DNA of 12,918 nt from DATLBY01 sp035526665 (GTDB taxonomy: Bacteria > Acidobacteriota > Terriglobia > Bryobacterales > Bryobacteraceae), in NCBI GenBank assembly GCA_035526665.1, contig DATLBY010000059.1, positions 1-12,918 on the forward strand, in the 5' to 3' direction. Below, piece by piece: positions 7,368 to 12,918 of the stretch (position 1 is the stretch's first letter; each line of letters begins with the position of its first letter). The translations under genes and the position numbers were made by a program. Below the pieces are notes generated by a model. It saw nothing but the letters and a program-made list of their open reading frames with translations, did no database searches and was not told where the DNA came from.

Positions 7368-8933
7368 CTAGGTGGTGATCGCTTCCACCGGCGCGGGAGT
7401 GCGGGGCTCATCGTCGTCGGCCGGCGAAAGATCCACGTTGGCCGGTCCGTTGATGACCTTCCCCATTGCATCGAATCGTGAACCGTGGCAGGGACAATCC
7501 CAGGTCTTCTCGGTCAGATTCCAATCCACCACACATCCAAGGTGGGGACAGACCGCGGAGAATTCGTGCACCTCGCCCGCCTCATCGCAGTAGGCCGCGA
7601 TCTTCTGAAACCCGCGGCGGACCACGGCGCCGTGCCCTGGAGCAATTTTCTCCACGTCCGCCACATCTCCGCCGGTCATATAGTCCAGGTACTGGCGGGC
7701 GACATTCAGATTCTCTCTGGTGAACTCGCCGGCGGCACGCAGCGTTTTCCGGCTGGGATCGTAAAGATGACTCCAGGCGTTGTCGCGGCCCTGAATCAAA
7801 TCCGTGATGAGCATTCCCGCGATGGTGCCATGCGTCATCCCGTTGCCCGAATCGCCCGTGGCAATATAGATGTTGTCGTCGCCCGGGTTGCGGCCAATAA
7901 AGGCCAAGCCGTCCACCGGCTCCATGACTTGGCCAGACCAGCGGAACTCCACGAATTCGATCGCCGGGAATACCTCGCGTGCCCAGCTCTCCAGCCGGTC
8001 GAAACGGTCCTCGGTATCGTGAGCCTGCCCGGTCTTATGGTCTTCTCCGCCGACGATCAGGAGGTCGTGCTTTTCGGAAAGCGCCTGCACTCGTACATAG
8101 TGGTACGGATCCGGCGTGTCCCAGTACAAAGCCGTCTCAATGGATCCGCGAGCGACTAACGCTCCGATCACGTAAGTACGGTATGGCGCCTGCTTGGTGT
8201 GGATGGTCACCCAGTCGTTGATCGGTGTATTTGTCGCTACCACCACTGCGTTTGCCCGCACGGTCTTGCCTGCCTGCACCGTGACACCACCGTTTTCATG
8301 GGCTTCAATCTTCTCTACGTGACTGCGCGTGTAGATTTTGCCGCCGTCCCGTTCGATGCATTGCGCCAGGCCACTCAGGTACTTCAAAGGATGAAACTGC
8401 GCCTGGCGGCCGAACTGAAGGCATCGCCCGGTGTCCCATCCGGGTAGTGGAGCCCGGTCTACGAACCGGACATCCTGGATGCCGGCTCGTTGCGCGGCCT
8501 CCAGTTCGAGTTCAAGTTGCTCTCGATCCTCGCCCGGCGGTACGAAGAGATACCCGTTCAGGCGCTCGAACTCACAACCAATGTCCTCGTCGGTGACGAT
8601 CTGCTCGATACGGTTGACGGCGGCCGTATGACTCTCAGCGGCCAGCCGCGCCCCTTTGACTCCATGCAAGCGCTCCAGCTCGAAGTACCGGTCGTCCAGT
8701 ACATTTACCAGATGCGCTGTCGTGCGGCCCGTTTCGCCGCCGCCGATGGGACCATCGTCCAGAACGATGACCGATTTCCCTTCACGCGCCAACAGATAAG
8801 CGGTCGTCATGCCAGCGATGCCAGCGCCGACTATACAAACGTTGGCACGGGCATCCTCGGTGAGCGCCGGCTTGAGCGGCACATCGCAACTCGCAGTCCA
8901 AAAGGAATCAGTCTTGCCGGAATCACTTTTCAT
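7368..8933 (-). CDS. FAD-dependent oxidoreductase with C-terminal Rieske [2Fe-2S] domain
   Basis: 521 residues. A DAO-type FAD-binding fold begins with NVCIVGAGIAG (dinucleotide-binding glycines at about 36-41), followed by the motif GPIGGGETGRTTAHL, and includes IGRNPGDDNIYIATGDSGNG near the end of the FAD domain. A Rieske domain occupies about 430-510, with ligands C462 and H464 in CPHLGC and C480 and H483 in CPCHGS, 15 residues apart, all intact. It resembles the Bacillus YhfW type of cytoplasmic FAD/Rieske oxidoreductases; the physiological substrate is unknown to me. No signal peptide. The ATG at 8933 was chosen because family members begin close to this MKSDSGKT; a GTG at 8987 (18 residues longer) is an in-frame alternative with a GGAAG upstream. 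It lies 66 bp after the nuclease-like gene on the same strand and may be cotranscribed. Confidence 0.9.
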   Translation of the reverse strand: MKSDSGKTDSFWTASCDVPLKPALTEDARANVCIVGAGIAGMTTAYLLAREGKSVIVLDDGPIGGGETGRTTAHLVNVLDDRYFELERLHGVKGARLAAESHTAAVNRIEQIVTDEDIGCEFERLNGYLFVPPGEDREQLELELEAAQRAGIQDVRFVDRAPLPGWDTGRCLQFGRQAQFHPLKYLSGLAQCIERDGGKIYTRSHVEKIEAHENGGVTVQAGKTVRANAVVVATNTPINDWVTIHTKQAPYRTYVIGALVARGSIETALYWDTPDPYHYVRVQALSEKHDLLIVGGEDHKTGQAHDTEDRFDRLESWAREVFPAIEFVEFRWSGQVMEPVDGLAFIGRNPGDDNIYIATGDSGNGMTHGTIAGMLITDLIQGRDNAWSHLYDPSRKTLRAAGEFTRENLNVARQYLDYMTGGDVADVEKIAPGHGAVVRRGFQKIAAYCDEAGEVHEFSAVCPHLGCVVDWNLTEKTWDCPCHGSRFDAMGKVINGPANVDLSPADDDEPRTPAPVEAITT

Positions 8934-8999
8934 AATTTGGGGCAACCCTTCCTGACGTGAGATGCGAGTGCTTCCAAATGATTTCACTCCGCTTCCAAG

Positions 9000-11900
9000 C
9001 TATTGAACGGCCAGCGTAATCCCCGGCGCGCTCGCACGTCCGCCCGCCGTAAAATCTACGGGGATCGCGGAGCCCGCGGGCGTCCCCACTGGAACTCGCA
9101 AGTTGATTTGAAGCACTCCGGAAACCAGGCCAGGCGCGGGGCCGGCATACAGAACTTCGGCGCGAATCTGTCCAATCCGGGCGCTAATCGTTTGCGTCTG
9201 GGTGGCCAGCGGAGCGGTTGTGATCCTACCGGTCATCGCCTCCGCATTCGTTTGGCCTGCTCCTGTAGCGTACAGTACAACCACGGAGCCGCGAGCGGCC
9301 GGCTTGGCTGCCGAATTCACCGAGTTGTCCTGATTTAAAACCGCCCCTGGCCCTAGGCTGGAGGCATCTAAGCTGAAAATACCGGGTGCGGACGGGCTCA
9401 CCGGCACGATTATTTTGTTGGTGGCCCGGCCCTGAAACTCAACCTGGATATCGGTTGTGGTGCGGTTCGTGATTTCGAAGGGCACGATGGCCCGTATTTG
9501 GTTGGTCTGCGAAAAGATTATAGGCGCGGGCAAGCCATTGAAGAGGACGCGCGTTCCTCCCGCGCTGGTGGTGACGAACTGTCCATCGGCGGACAATTGT
9601 AGTGTGGCAAGGCGATCCGGACCGATCCCGGAGCCAAGAATGTCGACAATCTCTCCCGGTGAGACTGCGCCACTCAGGCCGGTGGCGGCATTCGTAACGC
9701 CGGCCGCCGTGATCTGTGGCGTGGCGGGAGAAAACGTGAAGTAGGCCACGGGATTGTCATGGTCGGAGATGCGCTCCGTCCGCGACGAATCGTTGCGATA
9801 AGTTTCGGGGAAGTCGGCATTATTCCGCGCGATCACGTAGCGGCTGAGGCGGCGCCGCAGGTTCTCGTTCACCAGGATGTGCTCCAGCGTCTGGGTGTTC
9901 CCGCCGAAAACGTAGGAGTAGTTTTGATCCATCGGTAGGGTGTCCGTCAAATTCAGCAGATCCGGATTCACGACGTCGGGAGTGCTGAGTACTACTTGTG
10001 AGGCAGGCGCGGGTGTTCCTTTGATGGTCCCGATCACGTCTGCATATCCATCATTGAATTGAAACGCGTTGTAGTCGCCGATGCTGATAATGTTTTCCGC
10101 CGGGTCGGCCAACTGGCGGGCCTGAATCAAGTTGGCGAGGAAGAGAGCCTGCGCCTGGCGCTTAGCTCTGACACGCGCTTCGGTCTCAATAGAAGTCAAG
10201 GATCGCAGATGGTTCACGACCACAGTGAAGTTGAAGGGCGAGCCGCTATCCTGGGTAATTTGCGCCCGCAGAACAAGTGGAGGCCGGTCATTGGTGAGCT
10301 CTCGCGCGCCTGTTCCGGGCACTGTGTAGGTGGCATTTTTGCCTTCCTGTTTCACGTCGATTACTTTGACACGGGAGGTTTTGACCAGAAATCCTACATC
10401 GATACCGCCAATGTCGTTGCCTTCCACCAGGAACGCCTCATAGCCGCCCGCTACAGACGCCAGAGCCCGTAAGACTTCGATGTTTTCCACTTCCTCAACG
10501 CCGATCACGTCGGGTGCTTGCAATACATCTTTAATGACACGCGCGATTTTGGCAAGGCGCGCCTGGTACGCGGCCGTCGTCGGAACCGCATCGGATATCA
10601 ACGGGTCGTCCTTGTCATCGAAGAGCCGCTGGAGGTTCATGGAGGCTATGGTGAACTCCTGGGCAGTGGGAACTGGAATGGGTGACATTGTAACGTTGCC
10701 GCTCACTTCCAGTGGAGCGTCCACATCCTGAAGAATGGTGTAGGTGCGAAATCCATAGTCCAGTGGACCGGCGATGTTTCGCACGACGGCGCCGCTTGTT
10801 ACCTCCACGGCCGGACCGCCTTGACTACGGCTGTCGATACGAAGTCTTTCGGGATTGCCGTCGTAGCGCGGTACCTCGGCGGGAGTTCCGGCAGGCAGAT
10901 TTTCCGGAGTGCGGATCCCGGGTTCCAGATAGGGGCGCGCCGGTCCCGCGATAGTGAAGAAACGTGTGCTGCCCCCGATCACGCCATAGAAGGCGCCGTT
11001 ACTCGAGGCTGTCGCCGCTGTTTCATTGACACTGCCGCCGGTGGGCCCGGTAACGATCAGTGACGGTACGGAGACTCGCATGCCTTCGTAACGTTCCAGA
11101 TCGCCGGTGGTGGGACCGATTGCTACCGGGGCAGGCAGGGGGTTGCTGATGGAGAGGACTTCAATCTGCGGGTCGACGATCTCGGTGAGCGAAGGACTGG
11201 ATAGGTCCGAGGCGGGGACAAATTCCGCAACGGTGCCGAGCACTCGCAGTTTGGCTCCTCTCACAGCACTGGGCGGCGGCGCGGAGGAAGTGAAAACAAA
11301 TATCCCCTCGGAAGTTTCTGGATCCGTGTCGGCCTCGCCCTCCGCCGATTGCAGGTAAAATCCATTGTTTCTGAGCGCCGTGACGATCCCGCTGGTAACG
11401 ACGGGTTGGCCTTTATAAGGAGAAAACTCGCTGGCGCCCTGAATCTGGTTAATGGATAACGATGCGGCAAATACCCCGGTAGCGCAGGAGTGGATCGGCG
11501 TAGCGGTATTGCGCGGAAGGGGCTGACCGGTGGCGAAATCGGCCGAGTTATCGCCGGTATCCATGCAACCTGCCGACTTGCGCACTGCAGCAGTGGTATT
11601 TGTGAGTACGGGTGCCGGAGTTCTCTCGAATGCCGAGGCCGTGGGGCCATAGCCGACCAGATCGATGGCTGCCAGAGCGGGGGCGACCAGATCCACTTTA
11701 CCGCTCGTCGCGCTCATGGCGATTTCGCCGCTGGCGTCCGGCGAGGGCAGGGAAACCGTCCCTCCGGCGCCTGCGGCCTCCTGAATCAGGTAGTAGCCTC
11801 CCGCTGCAATCATGCCGTGGAGCGGAGTTGTGAGCCACTCCGTACCGGTAGCGGAGGAGTAGCGAACTGACCATCCAGTCAGATCGACGGCCTGATCACC

Positions 11901-12059
11901 GCGATTGAATAGCTCGATGAAATCGTTCTTCAGCGTGGCGCCGGAGTTCCCTCCGCCGCCGTAAACCTGGCTGATGACTACGGACGGGGAGCCGGTCTGC
12001 GCATGGGCATAGACTGCCGCGAGTATGGCCCCAAGGAGCAGTCTGCGGTAGGAGTTCAT
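9000..12059 (-). CDS. Secreted multidomain nuclease-like protein: lamin-tail, OB-fold, endonuclease/exonuclease/phosphatase and Solibacter C-terminal domains
   Basis: 1019 residues. Signal peptide MNSYRRLLLGAILAAVYAHA (cleavage about residue 20); lamin-tail domain about 25-140 (VVISQVYGGGGNSGATLKND, FIELFNRGDQAVDLTGWSV); a YhcR-like OB-fold about 203-302 (GQPVVTSGIVTAL, TSEGIFVF, LGTVAEF); an endonuclease/exonuclease/phosphatase domain about 468-775 with N475 (SMNLQRL), E522/E523 (GVEEVEN), N616-H617 (NHLRS), D662 and N664 (GDYNAF) and D766-H767 (SDHDNP), all expected catalytic positions; and a C-terminal domain about 783-1019 (AAGVTNAATGLSGAVSPGE, VLYATGAGQTN) of the type found at the ends of many Solibacter secreted proteins. 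The first three domains resemble ExeM-type extracellular DNases, suggesting degradation of external DNA, or phosphate scavenging. The ATG at 12059 fits a standard signal peptide; an in-frame ATG at 12095 would add 12 residues. Neither has a strong SD. Confidence 0.88.
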   Translation of the reverse strand: MNSYRRLLLGAILAAVYAHAQTGSPSVVISQVYGGGGNSGATLKNDFIELFNRGDQAVDLTGWSVRYSSATGTEWLTTPLHGMIAAGGYYLIQEAAGAGGTVSLPSPDASGEIAMSATSGKVDLVAPALAAIDLVGYGPTASAFERTPAPVLTNTTAAVRKSAGCMDTGDNSADFATGQPLPRNTATPIHSCATGVFAASLSINQIQGASEFSPYKGQPVVTSGIVTALRNNGFYLQSAEGEADTDPETSEGIFVFTSSAPPPSAVRGAKLRVLGTVAEFVPASDLSSPSLTEIVDPQIEVLSISNPLPAPVAIGPTTGDLERYEGMRVSVPSLIVTGPTGGSVNETAATASSNGAFYGVIGGSTRFFTIAGPARPYLEPGIRTPENLPAGTPAEVPRYDGNPERLRIDSRSQGGPAVEVTSGAVVRNIAGPLDYGFRTYTILQDVDAPLEVSGNVTMSPIPVPTAQEFTIASMNLQRLFDDKDDPLISDAVPTTAAYQARLAKIARVIKDVLQAPDVIGVEEVENIEVLRALASVAGGYEAFLVEGNDIGGIDVGFLVKTSRVKVIDVKQEGKNATYTVPGTGARELTNDRPPLVLRAQITQDSGSPFNFTVVVNHLRSLTSIETEARVRAKRQAQALFLANLIQARQLADPAENIISIGDYNAFQFNDGYADVIGTIKGTPAPASQVVLSTPDVVNPDLLNLTDTLPMDQNYSYVFGGNTQTLEHILVNENLRRRLSRYVIARNNADFPETYRNDSSRTERISDHDNPVAYFTFSPATPQITAAGVTNAATGLSGAVSPGEIVDILGSGIGPDRLATLQLSADGQFVTTSAGGTRVLFNGLPAPIIFSQTNQIRAIVPFEITNRTTTDIQVEFQGRATNKIIVPVSPSAPGIFSLDASSLGPGAVLNQDNSVNSAAKPAARGSVVVLYATGAGQTNAEAMTGRITTAPLATQTQTISARIGQIRAEVLYAGPAPGLVSGVLQINLRVPVGTPAGSAIPVDFTAGGRASAPGITLAVQ

Positions 12060-12102
12060 AGAATTATTTTCGCTTGCACCGCTGTGCATTATCATGATGT
12101 TC

Positions 12103-12123
12103 CGTCAGTTTCATCATCTGACG
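12103..12123. repeat. Perfect inverted repeat upstream of the nuclease-like gene
   Basis: CGTCAG (12103-12108) and CTGACG (12118-12123) form a perfect 6-bp inverted repeat with a 9-nt spacer, between the divergent nuclease-like and HicB-like genes. It could be an operator half-site pair or a short stem in the nuclease transcript leader. A 6-bp repeat can arise by chance, so the call is tentative. Confidence 0.3.
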
Positions 12124-12165
12124 AAGCCCGGAACGGTGACCATAGCGGGGCACCCTTCGCTGGAT

Positions 12166-12194
12166 TTGGACCCGAAGACGCAAGCCTCTATACT
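12166..12194 (+). promoter_or_regulatory. Strong sigma70-like promoter of the HicB-like gene
   Basis: TTGGAC (12166-12171) and TATACT (12189-12194) are separated by exactly 17 bp, five of six matches at each box. The predicted start is near 12201, about 12 nt before the ATG, so the leader holds little more than the purine-rich GGCGGGG ribosome-binding stretch (12201-12207). Confidence 0.65.
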
Positions 12195-12212
12195 GAAACA
12201 GGCGGGGCTAAA

Positions 12213-12428
12213 ATGAACAAGTACACGGTGTTTTTTGAATCCACCGATACTGGCTACAGTGCGCATGTTCCCGACCTCCCCGGGTGTGTCGCCGCTGGCG
12301 CGACCCTGGAGCAGACAAGGACATTGATCCGCGAAGCGATTGAATTTCACATTGAAGGCATGCGGCTTCACGGGGAGGCGGTTCCGAGGCCGACAACGCA
12401 TATCGAACAGGTGGAGATTCCTGCCTGA
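12213..12428 (+). CDS. HicB-like antitoxin-family protein, apparently without HicA partner
   Basis: 71 residues starting MNKYTVFFESTDTGYSAHVP, followed by DLPGCVAAGATLEQTR and an amphipathic segment IREAIEFHIEGMRLHG. This is the partial RNase H-like fold of the HicB family: YSAHVPDLPGC and the -EA-E-H-E---GE-VP pattern are diagnostic. Length is typical of short HicB-like proteins without a C-terminal DNA-binding domain. In HicAB systems HicB neutralises the mRNA interferase HicA, a roughly 60-residue dsRBD-fold protein usually encoded directly upstream or downstream. Here the upstream 150 bp hold a promoter and an opposite-strand gene, and downstream come tRNA genes, so no HicA is visible. 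The ATG at 12213 is preceded by GGCGGGG and a good promoter; an upstream in-frame extension to 12003 would run across that promoter and antisense to the nuclease gene and is rejected. Confidence 0.85.
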   Translation: MNKYTVFFESTDTGYSAHVPDLPGCVAAGATLEQTRTLIREAIEFHIEGMRLHGEAVPRPTTHIEQVEIPA

Positions 12429-12460
12429 GACCGTGGCTTAAACGCATATTGATCCCAAAA

Positions 12461-12491
12461 TTGGACCTCCAGCGGGACAGTGCGCTATCAT
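12461..12491 (+). promoter_or_regulatory. Probable promoter of the tRNA-Tyr / tRNA-Thr / tuf block
   Basis: TTGGAC (12461-12466) and TATCAT (12486-12491) with a 19-bp spacer, about 28 bp before tRNA-Tyr. The -35 hexamer is the same as that of the HicB promoter. Spacing is slightly long, so confidence is moderate; TTGATC at 12449-12454 is a less likely -35 alternative. Confidence 0.4.
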
Positions 12492-12518
12492 TATGTTTCG
12501 AGAGGCTTCAACCTCATC

Positions 12519-12607
12519 GGACGGGTGGGTGAGTGGTTAAAGCCAACAGACTGTAAATCTGTCCCTCCTTGCGAGGTACGAAGGTTCGAATCCTTCCCCG
12601 TCCACCA
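12519..12607 (+). tRNA. tRNA-Tyr (anticodon GTA), CCA encoded
   Basis: Acceptor GGACGGG (12519-12525) pairs with CCCGTCC (12597-12603), followed by A and an encoded CCA (12605-12607). The anticodon stem ACAGA/TCTGT encloses the loop CTGTAAA with anticodon GTA at 12553-12555. A long variable arm (about 12563-12580), T-loop TTCGAAT and D-arm GAGTGGTTAA give a class II tRNA as expected for bacterial tRNA-Tyr. Confidence 0.95.
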
Positions 12608-12632
12608 GAGTTCAGGTAAGATAAAAAGATCA

Positions 12633-12708
<76 letters not shown>

Positions 12709-12775
12709 GAATTTTTTGTAGTTCCCGCTGGAAACCTGTAAGACCTAATTTACAGAGAGAGGCGCTGGCAAGGAA

Positions 12776-12918
12776 ACGGCGAAGGAAAAATTTGATCGCA
12801 GTAAGCCGCACGTCAATATCGGGACGATCGGCCACATCGACCACGGGAAGACGACGCTGACGGCGGCGATCACCAAGACGCTGGCCAAGCACAACCCGAA
12901 GGTGAAGTTCCGGAGCTT
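12776..12918 (+). CDS. tuf: Elongation factor Tu, N-terminus (partial; start codon reads ACG)
   Basis: The frame reads AKEKFDRSKPHVNIGTIGHI directly after the presumed start, continuing DHGKTTLTAAITKTLAKHNP to the window end. It contains the G1 P-loop GHIDHGKTT and is unmistakably EF-Tu, the GTPase that delivers aminoacyl-tRNA to the ribosome. The expected initiator codon, just before GCG-AAG-GAA, reads ACG (12776-12778). The frame is closed upstream by TAA at 12746-12748 and has no ATG, GTG or TTG in between. AAGGAA directly before, and AGAGAGG about 12 nt earlier, are the only SD-like stretches. Either the base or two bases are missing or wrong in this sequence, or translation starts at a non-standard codon. 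Location after tRNA-Thr matches the common tRNA-tuf arrangement of bacteria. Confidence 0.9.

Noticed and set aside
7371..7389. GGTGG...CCACC stem at the convergent ends of the TPR and oxidoreductase genes as a terminator
   Set aside because: Only 5 bp of stem with a 9-nt loop, inside the oxidoreductase coding end and with no T-tract on either side.
12709..12719. T-run after tRNA-Thr as a rho-independent terminator separating it from tuf
   Set aside because: There is no hairpin immediately before the T-run other than the tRNA itself, and tRNA-tuf cotranscription is common.

Overview
The window looks like chromosomal DNA of an acidobacterium of the Solibacter/Bryobacter type. Three things point there: a large Oar-like TonB-dependent receptor with an N-terminal carboxypeptidase-regulatory-like domain plus the C-terminal remnant of a second one; a secreted protein ending in the beta-rich C-terminal domain typical of 'Candidatus Solibacter' exported proteins (TIGR03437-like); and an EF-Tu N-terminus of acidobacterial flavour. 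The assignment is from memory of these families, not from a search.

Layout. (1) 1-4903, minus strand: a compact operon reading right to left, with a sigma70-like promoter (about 4903-4874), an outer-membrane TonB-dependent receptor (4835-1596), a Tat-exported type I sulfatase (1589-156, 6 bp after the receptor stop) and the first 35 codons of a third secreted protein that leaves the window at position 1. The set reads as uptake plus desulfation of a sulfated substrate. (2) About 4924-6195: a gene graveyard without intact genes. It holds one end of an insertion sequence with iterated motifs, the frameshifted 3' part of its transposase (ISNCY/IS1202-like, minus), the C-terminal third of a VapC-like PIN toxin (plus), and the C-terminal barrel strands of a second TonB-dependent receptor (plus). 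(3) 6192-7361, plus: a secreted TPR protein whose TTG start overlaps the stop of the receptor remnant. (4) 7368-12059, minus: a FAD oxidoreductase with a C-terminal Rieske domain, preceded by a 1019-residue secreted nuclease-like protein (lamin-tail, OB-fold, endonuclease/exonuclease/phosphatase and Solibacter C-terminal domains). (5) 12166-12918, plus: an orphan HicB-like antitoxin with its own good promoter, then a housekeeping block of tRNA-Tyr(GTA), tRNA-Thr(GGT) and the start of tuf.

The most notable points are the apparent ACG in place of the ATG of tuf, the layered decay at 4924-6195 next to a receptor promoter, the four-domain exported nuclease, and the antitoxin without a toxin. I found no CRISPR array, phage gene, or biosynthetic or defence cluster, and no clear previously undescribed system.
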